Assembly (NCBI GenBank): GCA_965223955.1
Contig: OZ245029.1
Coordinates: 1,240,001 to 1,304,000, forward strand
Direction: 5' to 3'
Source of the DNA: Bin75 sp965223955
Lineage (GTDB): Bacteria > Nitrospirota > Nitrospiria > Nitrospirales > UBA8639
DNA length: 64,000 bases
Below the pieces are notes generated by a model. It was not told where the DNA came from. It did no database searches and saw only the letters and a list, made by a program, of their open reading frames with translations. This document shows, piece by piece, positions 1 to 8,464 of the stretch. Numbering within the stretch: the first letter of the stretch is position 1; the number at the start of each line of letters is the position of its first letter. The position numbers and the translations under genes were made by a program.

Positions 1-1
1 A

Positions 2-1213
2 GAGTTGAAAGCGACCTTGTTGGGCAGTTGCACGAATTCTTCGTATGAAGATATCAGCCGGGCCGCCCATATTGCCCAACAAGGGTTGAAAGCCGGCCTG
101 AAAGCCAAAACCGCGTTTTTGGTGTCGCCGGGCTCTGAACGGATTTTTCATACCATGAAACGTGACGGCTTTCTGGACACGTTTGAGGAGTTGGGCGCGA
201 CCGTGTTGGCCAACGCCTGCGGCCCGTGTATCGGGCAGTGGAAACGGGCCGACGGCGTCAAAGGCAAAGCCGATTCGATCGTGAGCACCTTTAACCGGAA
301 CTTCCCCGGTCGCAACGACGGGATCGCCGACACGCTGTCCTTTTTGGCCAGTCCGGAGTTGGTTGCCGCGTATGCCCTGACAGGCAACCTGGGATTCAAC
401 CCCCTGCACGACACCATTCCCACCCCGGACGGCAAACAATTGAAACTCAATCCGCCGCAAGGCGATGAATTGCCGGCCCAGGGCTTTGCCAAGGGTGAAG
501 AAGGCTTTATTCCTCCGGCGGAGAACGGCGACGGGTTGGCCGTTGATCTTCCTCCCAACAGTGAGCGGCTGCAATTGTTGCAGCCCTTCCCCAAGTGGGA
601 CGGCAAGGATTTCGACAAGTTGCCGTTGCTGATCAAGACCAAGGGGAAAACCACGACGGATCATATTTCACCGGCGGGCCCCTGGCTCAAGTTTCGTGGA
701 CATTTGGACAAGATTAGTGACAATATGTTCCTGGGTGCGAATAATGCATTTTCCAGTGAAGCGGGAAAAGGCAACAACGTGTTGACCGGGGAATCGGATT
801 TCACGCTGGCACAGATCGCCCGTGATTATAAAGGTAAGGGCATCGGGTCGTTCGTGGTCGGCGACGAGAATTACGGCGAAGGGAGCAGCCGGGAACACGC
901 GGCCATGTCCCCGCGTTTTCTGGGCGTGCAAGCCGTTCTCACCAAAAGCTTTGCCCGCATTCACGAAACGAATTTAAAGAAGCAGGGCATTCTGCCCATG
1001 ACGTTCGCGGACCCTGCGAATTATGATCAAATCGAACAGGAAGATCGCATCAGCGTGACCGGGCTCAGCGAGTTGGCGCCGGGGAAGCCGGTGTCCGTGG
1101 TCATTCATAAAAATGATGGAAAAGAGATCACGGTTCAAGCCAATCACAGCATGACCGAACAGCAAATCAAATGGTTTCAAGCGGGTTCGGCGTTGAATGC
1201 CCTGAATGCATGA
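2..1213 (+). CDS. acnA: Aconitate hydratase, C-terminal part (runs off the left edge)
   Basis: Aconitase interconverts citrate and isocitrate in the cytoplasm, in the oxidative or reductive TCA cycle. The reading frame is already open at the first base, so the N-terminal half lies outside the window; about 403 residues are visible. The Fe-S cluster cysteines are seen in GSCTNSSYED (residues 8-17 of the visible part) and in ACGPCIGQW. The swivel domain carries TTTDHISPAGPW and GDENYGEGSSREHAA, and SFARIHETNLKKQG follows. These motifs fit the mitochondrial-type AcnA branch better than AcnB. The Fe-S and flavoprotein subunits and sucCD downstream support a TCA/rTCA cluster. Confidence 0.93.
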   Translation, partial: ELKATLLGSCTNSSYEDISRAAHIAQQGLKAGLKAKTAFLVSPGSERIFHTMKRDGFLDTFEELGATVLANACGPCIGQWKRADGVKGKADSIVSTFNRNFPGRNDGIADTLSFLASPELVAAYALTGNLGFNPLHDTIPTPDGKQLKLNPPQGDELPAQGFAKGEEGFIPPAENGDGLAVDLPPNSERLQLLQPFPKWDGKDFDKLPLLIKTKGKTTTDHISPAGPWLKFRGHLDKISDNMFLGANNAFSSEAGKGNNVLTGESDFTLAQIARDYKGKGIGSFVVGDENYGEGSSREHAAMSPRFLGVQAVLTKSFARIHETNLKKQGILPMTFADPANYDQIEQEDRISVTGLSELAPGKPVSVVIHKNDGKEITVQANHSMTEQQIKWFQAGSALNALNA

Positions 1214-1477
1214 TTTTTCCCCTCACCCCAGCCCTCTCCCACAAGGGGAGAGGGAGTTATGGGGCCAGGAATGCCAGAGAGGCAAGGCCGTCCCGCGTTG
1301 GCCTCGTTCTCTTTTCCTCCCCTTTGTAAGGGGAGGGTAGGTGGGGTAGAGCCAACGATCTCTCTACCTCCCCTCGCCCCTGACCCTTCGCTACGCTCAG
1401 GACAAGCAAATGCGGGGAACACGTGCCTTGGACGCTTGGAAAAAGCATGATGTGATGAAAGGCAGATTCAAACGGAC
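1214..1477. repeat. Intergenic repeat pair: CCCTCTCCC hairpin and CCTCCCCTTTGTAAGG element
   Basis: Two interspersed repeats fill this gap. At about 1217-1256 a C/G-rich inverted repeat (CCCTCTCCC with its complement after a short loop) matches similar hairpins at 3803-3838, 35357-35395 and 36630-36668. At 1316-1420 lies a copy of the CCTCCCCTTTGTAAGG family, ending in a piece with TTCGCTACGCTCAGGACAAG that also occurs near 21060 and 29570. The outer ends found in the complete copies are absent, so this is a truncated member. No promoter is evident. Confidence 0.7.
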
Positions 1478-2197
1478 ATGACGGATTCATTCGATACGGG
1501 CAAGGCACTGAGCCAGGAAGACGCTCTCCAACCCCCGATGGTCATGGTGGAGATTGCGGGGAAATCCTTCCGGGTTCCGGCGGGGATTACCCTGATGAAG
1601 GCCCTCTGGTATACCGGCCATGAAGTCATACGAGGTGCGGGATGCCTAGGCGGGTTTTGCGGAGCCTGCGCGACCTATTATCGCACCCAGGACGATCCGA
1701 AAGTGAAGACCTGCCTGGCGTGTTCACATGCGGTGGAAGACGGCATGTCGTTTTCGTTTGCTCCGGTTTTTCCCGCGCGGAAGGCCACGTATGATTTGAA
1801 TCAACTCGAGAATCCCAAGCAGGACCTGTTCAAGTTGTATCCGGAAGCACCCTTGTGCAGGAATTGCAACGCGTGCACCGAAGCCTGCCCTCAACAGATC
1901 GACGTGCGGGAAGGCGTATGGAAAGCCGTCTTCGGGGACTTCAAAGCGGTTTCAGAGACGTTCATGGACTGTGTGATGTGTGGCTTGTGCGTGCCGGTAT
2001 GTATTGCCGATATTGCGCCGAATCTGGTGGGGGTTTATGCCAGTCGAGCCTACGGCGTACGGGAAATGGAAAAGCCGCCCGGCCTCTTTGACCGGATTCA
2101 AGCCATTGCCGAGGGACAGTTCAATGACGACTGGGACCGAGTCTTGAAGATGACCGATGAAGAATTACAACAAACCTCTGCCACGATCAAGTCGTAG
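1478..2197 (+). CDS. frdB: Fumarate reductase/succinate dehydrogenase-like iron-sulfur subunit
   Basis: This is a 239-residue electron-transfer subunit that would wire the flavoprotein encoded next door to a redox partner. An N-terminal [2Fe-2S] domain has C56, C61, C64 and C79 (GCLGGFCGAC). Two complete CxxCxxCxxxC motifs follow, at C127-C137 and C165-C175. That is a 2[4Fe-4S] pattern, whereas classical SdhB/FrdB carries one [4Fe-4S] and one [3Fe-4S]. The gene ends 17 bp before the flavoprotein, so co-transcription is likely. No membrane-anchor gene follows. The direction of the reaction cannot be told from sequence. Confidence 0.85.
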   Translation: MTDSFDTGKALSQEDALQPPMVMVEIAGKSFRVPAGITLMKALWYTGHEVIRGAGCLGGFCGACATYYRTQDDPKVKTCLACSHAVEDGMSFSFAPVFPARKATYDLNQLENPKQDLFKLYPEAPLCRNCNACTEACPQQIDVREGVWKAVFGDFKAVSETFMDCVMCGLCVPVCIADIAPNLVGVYASRAYGVREMEKPPGLFDRIQAIAEGQFNDDWDRVLKMTDEELQQTSATIKS

Positions 2198-2214
2198 GGG
2201 AGTGCGGCTGAGAC

Positions 2215-3795
2215 GTGGATATGCAAGCCCTGCACGACGTGGTCCACAACTCCCGTGACGCCCGGCGACAACAGACCTTTCCCAAACTCTCTCCGGCCGA
2301 ACGCGACACCCTGATTAAAAAATTTCATCCCGATCATCGGGAAGCCGCGTACCGTCCCGTTGCCTTCGGACCTAATGAAGGGGACCTGACGGTACGGGAA
2401 CTCGCCTCCGTCCTGGAAGGCGACAGCGTGGTTTCCGAAGACCTCCCCCTGACGCCCGATCACGTGGTGGACGTCCTGGTGGTGGGCGGCGGCGGTGCGG
2501 GGTGTGCCGCGGCGCTCCACGCGCACGGGCAAGGGGCGAAAGTGCTTTTGGCCACGAAGTTGCGCTTGGCGGATTCGAATTCGGTCATGGCGCAGGGGGG
2601 CATGCAGATCGCCGTGGCGCCCGATGATTCCCCGGTCCAGCATTTCCTCGATACCCTCAAGGGCGGTCACATGAAAAACGACCATCAGTTGCTCAAGACG
2701 ATGGTGGAAGAAGGTCCGTCCATTGCGAAGTGGTTGTTGGAATTGGGCGTGCTCTTCGATCGGGACGCCGAGGGCAATCTCCACGTGAAAAAAGGCGGAG
2801 GCAGTACCAAGGCGCGGTTGCTCACCTGCTCGGATTACACCGGTCTCGAAATCATGCGGGTGCTCAAGGATGAGGTGCTCAACCAGAAGATCCAGACCAT
2901 GGAATTCGTCGCCGCCGTGGAACTGTTGAGTGACGAGCAAGGGGCGTGTGCCGGTGCGGTGCTTCAGGATTTGGATAATAAACGATTTGTTGTGGTTGCG
3001 GCCAAAACCGTGATTTTGGCGACCGGCGGCATCGGGCGGTTGCACATTCAAGGCTTTCCCACGAGCAACCATTACGGCGCCACGGGTGACGGTCTCGTCT
3101 TGGCCTATCGCATCGGGGCCCCGCTCGTCCAAATCGATACGTTTCAATATCATCCTTCCGGAGGGGTGTACCCGGAACAACTCGTCGGGCAGTTGGTCAC
3201 CGAGGGCATACGGTCTGAAGGCGGTCACCTGGTCAATGCGAAGGGCGAACGATTCGTGAATGAGTTGGATACGCGCGACGTGGTGTCATCCTCCATCATT
3301 CGGGAATGCGAAGAAGGTCGTGGCGTCAGCATGCCCACCGGTCGCGTCGGCGTGTGGTTGGATACCCCGATGCTCGAAGAGGAACACGGTGAAGGCACGC
3401 TGGATAAGCATTTCCCCGCCATGGTTCGCCAATATGCACGGTACGGCGTCGATATCCGTAAAGACCCGGTCCTGATTTATCCGACGCTTCATTATCAGAA
3501 CGGGGGAGTGAAGATCGACGTCAACGGCGAAACGTCGGTGAAGAACCTCTTCGTGGCCGGAGAAACTTCCGGGGGGCTGCACGGGCGCAATCGTTTAATG
3601 GGCAATTCGTTGTTGGATCTGATGGTCTTTGGCAAACGATCGGGTTTGACGGTGGCGGCGCGCGCTCAAACCATTCCTCACGGCCGGCTGACGTTGAACC
3701 ATTTGCAGCGTTTCCGGGCCGAAGCGAGAACGCACAAGGTCACGAACCAGATCACGTCGCCGATCGTGCTACCCGCCTATACTGAACACCCGTAG
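2215..3795 (+). CDS. frdA: Fumarate reductase/succinate dehydrogenase-like flavoprotein subunit
   Basis: The FAD-binding catalytic subunit interconverts fumarate and succinate. It has 526 residues from a GTG start; an ATG two codons downstream is equally possible. An unusual N-terminal extension of about 80 residues precedes the Rossmann motif LVVGGGGAGCAAA (88-100). ATGGIGRLH, the active-site region YHPSGG, and HGRNRLMGNSLLD near residue 456 (family consensus HGxNRLxGNSLL) are present. It is shorter than typical SdhA/FrdA of 570-640 residues, and the C-terminal helical domain is reduced. The preceding iron-sulfur gene is its obvious partner. Quinone-linked or soluble electron transfer is open because no anchor subunit is encoded nearby. 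Confidence 0.87.
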   Translation: MDMQALHDVVHNSRDARRQQTFPKLSPAERDTLIKKFHPDHREAAYRPVAFGPNEGDLTVRELASVLEGDSVVSEDLPLTPDHVVDVLVVGGGGAGCAAALHAHGQGAKVLLATKLRLADSNSVMAQGGMQIAVAPDDSPVQHFLDTLKGGHMKNDHQLLKTMVEEGPSIAKWLLELGVLFDRDAEGNLHVKKGGGSTKARLLTCSDYTGLEIMRVLKDEVLNQKIQTMEFVAAVELLSDEQGACAGAVLQDLDNKRFVVVAAKTVILATGGIGRLHIQGFPTSNHYGATGDGLVLAYRIGAPLVQIDTFQYHPSGGVYPEQLVGQLVTEGIRSEGGHLVNAKGERFVNELDTRDVVSSSIIRECEEGRGVSMPTGRVGVWLDTPMLEEEHGEGTLDKHFPAMVRQYARYGVDIRKDPVLIYPTLHYQNGGVKIDVNGETSVKNLFVAGETSGGLHGRNRLMGNSLLDLMVFGKRSGLTVAARAQTIPHGRLTLNHLQRFRAEARTHKVTNQITSPIVLPAYTEHP

Positions 3796-3844
3796 CATCC
3801 GCACCCTCCCCTCGGGGAGAGGGCTGGGGTGAAGAGGAGAATCA
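3796..3844. repeat. Short C/G-rich hairpin repeat
   Basis: This is a compact inverted repeat, with CCCTCCCC facing GGGGAGAGGGCTGGGGTGA. It belongs to the same family as 1217-1256 and 36630-36668 and lies between the flavoprotein stop and sucC. It ends in GAAGAGGAG, which also serves as the sucC ribosome binding site. There is no run of T, so it is not a canonical terminator. Confidence 0.5.
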
Positions 3845-5029
3845 ATGAATATCCACGAGTTTCAAGCGAAACAGTTATTTGCTCAATTCGGGGTGCCGGT
3901 GCCTCGCGGCAAGGAAATCAAGACGCCGCGTGCCGCTGAAAAGTGGGCTGAGGCCCTGGATGTCCCGGTCTACGTGGTCAAAGCACAGATCCATGCCGGG
4001 GGACGGGGTAAGGCCGGCGGCGTCAAAATCACCAAACAGCGCGAGGAGGTGCCGGTCCTGACGCGAGATCTTATCGGCAAAACCCTGGTGACGCATCAGA
4101 CCGGACCGAAAGGCAGAAAAGTCCGGCGCCTGTTGATTGAGGAAGGGGCGGGGATCGACAAAGAGTTGTATCTGAGTCTGTTGGTGGATCGGGATAGCGG
4201 GTGCCCCACGTTCCTCGCGAGTACCGAAGGGGGAATGGAAATCGAAGAAGTGGCGGAGAAGACCCCGGAGAAACTGTTCCGGGAAACGATCGATCCGGCC
4301 GTCGGGTTTCATGGGTATAACGGCCGGAATCTGGCCTTTGCCTTGGGGCTGCCCTCCCTGGAAAAATCCGTCGTGACGCCCTTCATTCAAATGCTCGGGA
4401 ACCTGTATCGCCTGTTTATGGAAAAAAATGCGTCATTGATCGAGATCAACCCGTTGGTGATTACCACGGACAAACAGCTTATCGCACTCGATGGGAAGGT
4501 CACCTTTGACGACAACGCGTTGTTCAAGCATCAGGACGTCCAGGCGTTTCGTGACCTGCACGAAGAAGACCCTCTTGAAATCGAGGCTGGTGCCCATAAT
4601 CTCAATTACGTGAAATTGGATGGGGACATCGGGTGTATGGTCAACGGGGCGGGATTGGCCATGGCCACGATGGACGTGATCAAGTTGGCCGGGGCGGAAC
4701 CCGCCAACTTTTTGGACGTGGGCGGAGGAGCCACCAAGGAGACCGTGGCGGCCGGGTTTCGGATTCTCCTCAAGGACAGAAAAGTCAAAGGCATTTTCAT
4801 CAATATTTTCGGAGGCATCGTTCGGTGTGAACGGATTGCCTATGGCGTGATCGAAGCCTCGAAAGAAGTTGGGATGACCTTGCCCGTGGTGGTTCGCCTC
4901 CAGGGCACCAATGCGGAGGAAGGGCGGAAGATTCTCCTCGAATCGGGGTTGAAAGTGGACGTCGCGACGGATTTCTGGGAAGCCGCGCAAAAAATCGTGG
5001 CCATGAAGCGCAAAAGGAAGAAGGGCTGA
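3845..5029 (+). CDS. sucC: Succinyl-CoA synthetase (ADP-forming), beta subunit
   Basis: This is the ATP-grasp subunit that, with SucD, couples succinyl-CoA and succinate to nucleotide phosphorylation; in an rTCA cycle it runs toward succinyl-CoA. It has 394 residues, normal for the family. It begins MNIHEFQAKQLF, with the ATP-grasp lysine region AQIHAGGRGKAGG, EINPLV for metal binding and the C-terminal CoA-ligase domain (FINIFGGIVRC). The start is ATG after AGAGGAG. It lies 59 bp before sucD and is surely co-transcribed. The C-terminus is lysine/arginine-rich (KRKRKKG), a minor oddity. Confidence 0.96.
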   Translation: MNIHEFQAKQLFAQFGVPVPRGKEIKTPRAAEKWAEALDVPVYVVKAQIHAGGRGKAGGVKITKQREEVPVLTRDLIGKTLVTHQTGPKGRKVRRLLIEEGAGIDKELYLSLLVDRDSGCPTFLASTEGGMEIEEVAEKTPEKLFRETIDPAVGFHGYNGRNLAFALGLPSLEKSVVTPFIQMLGNLYRLFMEKNASLIEINPLVITTDKQLIALDGKVTFDDNALFKHQDVQAFRDLHEEDPLEIEAGAHNLNYVKLDGDIGCMVNGAGLAMATMDVIKLAGAEPANFLDVGGGATKETVAAGFRILLKDRKVKGIFINIFGGIVRCERIAYGVIEASKEVGMTLPVVVRLQGTNAEEGRKILLESGLKVDVATDFWEAAQKIVAMKRKRKKG

Positions 5030-5088
5030 CTGTGTTCGTGTCGTGGTCACGTCAGCAAGAAGTGACAGAATAAGGGAAGGAATGGCGC

Positions 5089-5961
5089 ATGAGCATCTTG
5101 GTGAATAAGTCAACGCGGGTGGTCGTACAGGGGATTACGGGAAAAGAAGGATCGTTCCATGCGACCCAGTGTCAGGCGTATGGCACCCAGGTCGTCGCAG
5201 GAGTGACGCCCGGTAAAGCCGGGCAGGAAGTCGAAGGTATTCCGGTTTTTCATACGGTCCGTGACGCCGTGAAAGAGACGGAAGCCACCACGTCGTTGAT
5301 TTTTGTGCCTCCTCCTTTTGCCGCCGATGCGATCCTCGAAGCGGCCACTGCGGGAATCTGGTTGGTGGTGTGCATCACGGAAGGGATTCCCGTCAATGAA
5401 ATGGTCAGGGTGAAACGCGCTCTGGCCAGTACGCAGACCCGGCTCATCGGTCCCAATTGTCCAGGGATCATCACGGCGGACGAGTGCAAGATCGGCATCA
5501 TGCCCGGGTTCATTCATAAAAAAGGAAAGGTCGGCGTGATATCCCGCAGTGGCACCCTGACCTATGAAGCCGTGAACCAGTTGACGAATTTAGGGCTTGG
5601 TGAGACGACCTGCGTGGGCATCGGAGGCGATCCTGTCATCGGCACGGGATACATCGACCTGCTTCAAATGTTCGAGCACGACGAGGAGACGAAAGCCGTG
5701 GTCATGATCGGGGAGATCGGCGGGGACGCCGAGGAAAAAGCCGCCGCGTTCATCAAAAGAGAAATGACGAAGCCGGTCATTGGATTTATCGCAGGCATGA
5801 CGGCGCCTCCGGGCCGGCGCATGGGCCACGCCGGGGCGATAATTACCGGCGGGCAAGGCACGGCGAAAGAAAAAATCGCAGCCCTCGAAGCCGCCGGAGT
5901 GCAAGTCGTTCGCAATCCCGCGGAGATCGGCGAAACGGTCAAGGCCGCGCTCGGTTCTTAA
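5089..5961 (+). CDS. sucD: Succinyl-CoA synthetase, alpha subunit
   Basis: This is the CoA-binding and phospho-histidine subunit, the partner of SucC. It has 290 residues, normal length. The N-terminal CoA-binding Rossmann domain has GITGKEGSFH, GPNCPGII follows, and the phosphorylated histidine is H247 in MGHAGAIITGGQGTA. The start ATG follows AAGGAATGGCGC at good spacing. It is the last gene of the carbon cluster; beyond it the strand and gene content change to accessory genes. Confidence 0.96.
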   Translation: MSILVNKSTRVVVQGITGKEGSFHATQCQAYGTQVVAGVTPGKAGQEVEGIPVFHTVRDAVKETEATTSLIFVPPPFAADAILEAATAGIWLVVCITEGIPVNEMVRVKRALASTQTRLIGPNCPGIITADECKIGIMPGFIHKKGKVGVISRSGTLTYEAVNQLTNLGLGETTCVGIGGDPVIGTGYIDLLQMFEHDEETKAVVMIGEIGGDAEEKAAAFIKREMTKPVIGFIAGMTAPPGRRMGHAGAIITGGQGTAKEKIAALEAAGVQVVRNPAEIGETVKAALGS

Positions 5962-6050
5962 ACGGCATTGTTCATTCTTCCCAGCCCGGTAAAACGAAGG
6001 ATACCTCACGCCAACTCCGGACCGGCTGATGAGAGAAGAGGATGCTTGGC

Positions 6051-6317
6051 CTAGATGGAAGCAATCTTTTCGGACAGCCAGACCTTAATCAGTGACTGGT
6101 AAGGGACATCCCTCTTGTTGGCCTCGGTCTTGATTTGCTCAAGCAGAGCAACCGGCAATCTCAGGGAAATCGGCTTGGTGGACGGTTTAAGATTTGGAAA
6201 ACGGACACGTTGGGCCTTGCTCCAGTCCACGTGGTCGGTCGAGTCGTGACTTTCCCAGAAGACCCGTTCTTCCCCCTCACTTTCGAAGGCGGGCATGGAT
6301 TTACGTTTCCTGTTCAT
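6051..6317 (-). CDS. brnA: BrnA/CopG-type antitoxin (orphan)
   Basis: This 88-residue protein matches the CopG-antitoxin type that pairs with BrnT RNase toxins. It has an acidic N-terminal half with EERVFWESHDS, then NLKPSTKPISLRLPVALL (ribbon-helix-helix strand and helix) and KRDVPYQSLIKVWL. Such antitoxins neutralise BrnT and repress their own operon. A ribosome binding site AAGGAG lies 11 bases upstream of the ATG. No complete brnT is upstream on this strand; only a short possible remnant is seen at 6301-6345. It is therefore an orphan or decayed module. Confidence 0.8.
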   Translation of the reverse strand: MNRKRKSMPAFESEGEERVFWESHDSTDHVDWSKAQRVRFPNLKPSTKPISLRLPVALLEQIKTEANKRDVPYQSLIKVWLSEKIASI

Positions 6318-6345
6318 AGCGGTCGCGCTCCTTGCGGCTCATATT
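6301..6345 (-). pseudogene. Possible brnT toxin 3' remnant
   Basis: Upstream of and overlapping the antitoxin start, one frame reads NMSRKERDRYEQET followed by a stop. The SRKERxxYE pattern resembles the usual C-terminus of BrnT toxins, where the KE codons also form the antitoxin ribosome binding site and the stop overlaps the antitoxin start. Upstream of these 14 codons the frame shows nothing toxin-like. The remnant is very short, so this call is tentative. Confidence 0.35.
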
Positions 6346-6546
6346 AAACGAAACACGTTTAGGGAATCCACCATGGCCCGTGTATGTCGGCCCTCGTCGG
6401 CATCATGGGTGAGCGGTCGAGAAAGGAGTGGTTGTCTTTCACAAGACGTTCAGCGGTCCGGTGAGCCGTCCCGCTTTTTGCCAGAACAGTACCGACGTGA
6501 TATTTTGAAAAATTGGTCGGTTTAGAGTTGAAGGAAGGTTTCCCCA

Positions 6547-8331
6547 TTGACTGCAGAACGAATGCACGCGTTTCGCGCTGAGCTCATCCGGCAAGGGTTG
6601 GGCGGATTCATCGTCCCTCATGCCGACGAGTACCAGAATGAGTATTTGCCGGCTTGTGCCGAGCGGTTGGCGTGGTTGACGGGGTTTACGGGGTCGGCAG
6701 GGACGGCGGTGGTGCTCTCCGAGCAGGCCGCAATCTTCGTGGACGGACGCTATACCCTGCAAGTCCGAACTCAAGTCGACGTGCAGGTGTTTGCCCCCCG
6801 GCATCTCATTGAGGAACCGGTGCATTCGTGGTTGTCCGCCGTTCTCCGGCCCGGTGACCAACTGGGGTATGATCCGTGGCTGCATACGCCGCAGGAAGTC
6901 AAACAATTGGCAGAAGCCTGTTCCAGAGCCGGCGCCGTGTTGATTCCATGTGAACCGAATCCCATCGATGCGTTATGGGATACTCGTCCCGCGCCTCCCG
7001 CAGCCAAGGTGGTGCCGCATGATCTCGCCTATACGGGAAAGTCCTCGGAAGACAAGCGACACCAGCTTTCCATGACGTTCAAAAACGATGAGATCGGGGT
7101 TGCGGTCCTGACGGCTCCGGATTCCATCGCCTGGCTCTTTAACGTTCGCGGCGGTGACGTGGAGCATACGCCGTTACCACTTGGCTTCGCCCTGCTGTAT
7201 CGTGACGGTACGGCGTCGCTCTTTCTCGATACGCACAAAGTGTCCGATACCTTGGCACCGCACCTGGGGTCAGCCGTGCGGATTCGTCCCGTCTCCGAAT
7301 TCCATGACGCCTTGGAACAATTGGGAAAGGTGGGCGAGCGCGTGTTGTGCGATCCCAAGCGTACGGCGAGTTGGATTCCCGAGCGCCTGGCTCGAGCCGG
7401 GGCCCAAGTGCTCGAAGGGGAAGACCCGTGCTTCTTGCCCAAGGCCTGCAAAAATGAGGCGGAGATCAGTGGGGCACGGGAAGCGCAAAAAAGAGATGGC
7501 GCCGCGGTGTGTGAATTTCTCGCCTGGTTGAGTCAAGAAGCGCGGAAGGGCCAACTCTCCGAATGCGATGCCCAATCGTATCTTGAGGCTTGTCGCCGCC
7601 GGCAACCGCTCTGGCAGGATATGAGTTTTCCCACGATTTCAGCGGCCGGTCCCAATGGGGCCATCGTGCATTACCGGGCAACCGACCGGCAGACTCGATT
7701 GCTTGCACCCGGCACGTTATACCTGGTGGATTCAGGAGGACAGTATTTGGACGGTACGACCGATATCACCAGAACGATTGCCATCGGGTCCTCTCTACCG
7801 GAGCACCGGGATCGGTACACCCGTGTCCTCAAAGGACATATTGCCCTCGCCATGGCCACCTTTCCGAAAGGAACGACCGGCGCACAACTCGATACCCTGG
7901 CCCGGCGGCCGCTTTGGGAGGTGGGGTTGGATTATGATCATGGGACCGGGCACGGGGTCGGGAGTTACTTGGGCGTCCACGAAGGCCCGCAGCGTATCTC
8001 GAAAGGAGGGCATGCGGTCGCGTTGCAGCCCGGGATGATTCTTTCAAACGAACCCGGGTATTACAAAAGCGGAGAATACGGGATTCGGTTGGAAAACCTC
8101 GTTGTGGTGATCCCTGCTGCGACGGGTAACGGGGGAGGACGGGAATGGTTCGCGTTCGAGACGATCACGCTTGTGCCGTTTGATGTCTCGCTTATCGACG
8201 GGAACTTATTGAATGCAACGGAAAGAGAGTGGCTCAATGCCTACCACGCCCGTGTGCGTGAGGTCATCGGGCCGCTGGTTGATTCGTCCACGGCTGGTTG
8301 GTTGGAACAGGCGACGGAACGAATCGCCTAG
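6547..8331 (+). CDS. pepP: Xaa-Pro aminopeptidase (aminopeptidase P, M24B)
   Basis: This cytoplasmic metallopeptidase removes an N-terminal residue preceding proline. It has 594 residues, the long three-domain form also found in eukaryotic cytosolic aminopeptidase P. Two creatinase-like N-terminal domains (GFTGSAGTAVV, DGRYTLQVRTQ) are followed by a pita-bread catalytic domain. Metal ligands are visible in VDSGGQYLDGTTDITRT (both Asp), HGTGHGVGSYLGVHEG, LSNEPGYYK and RLENLVVV. The TTG start is chosen because AAGGAAGG lies eight bases upstream; an ATG four codons later is less well placed. It appears monocistronic. Confidence 0.93.
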   Translation: MTAERMHAFRAELIRQGLGGFIVPHADEYQNEYLPACAERLAWLTGFTGSAGTAVVLSEQAAIFVDGRYTLQVRTQVDVQVFAPRHLIEEPVHSWLSAVLRPGDQLGYDPWLHTPQEVKQLAEACSRAGAVLIPCEPNPIDALWDTRPAPPAAKVVPHDLAYTGKSSEDKRHQLSMTFKNDEIGVAVLTAPDSIAWLFNVRGGDVEHTPLPLGFALLYRDGTASLFLDTHKVSDTLAPHLGSAVRIRPVSEFHDALEQLGKVGERVLCDPKRTASWIPERLARAGAQVLEGEDPCFLPKACKNEAEISGAREAQKRDGAAVCEFLAWLSQEARKGQLSECDAQSYLEACRRRQPLWQDMSFPTISAAGPNGAIVHYRATDRQTRLLAPGTLYLVDSGGQYLDGTTDITRTIAIGSSLPEHRDRYTRVLKGHIALAMATFPKGTTGAQLDTLARRPLWEVGLDYDHGTGHGVGSYLGVHEGPQRISKGGHAVALQPGMILSNEPGYYKSGEYGIRLENLVVVIPAATGNGGGREWFAFETITLVPFDVSLIDGNLLNATEREWLNAYHARVREVIGPLVDSSTAGWLEQATERIA

Positions 8332-8464
8332 GTTCCCGTTCTGTACCTCCCCTTTGTAAGGGGAGGTTAGGTGGGGTAGAGTCGGATGCACAGAGGGCAT
8401 GAACTTGGTGGCTTGGACCGCTTCTCGTCATCCTCGCCTGAAACTCTACCTCCCCTTCCCCTCC

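Noticed and set aside
2098..3228. 376-codon minus-strand frame opposite the flavoprotein gene
   Set aside because: It fully overlaps a gene with clear FAD motifs on the plus strand, and its product has no recognisable pattern.
6359..6547. 62-codon minus-strand frame upstream of the BrnA-type antitoxin as a toxin gene
   Set aside because: Its sequence has no BrnT motifs and it is in a different frame from the short toxin-like tail.
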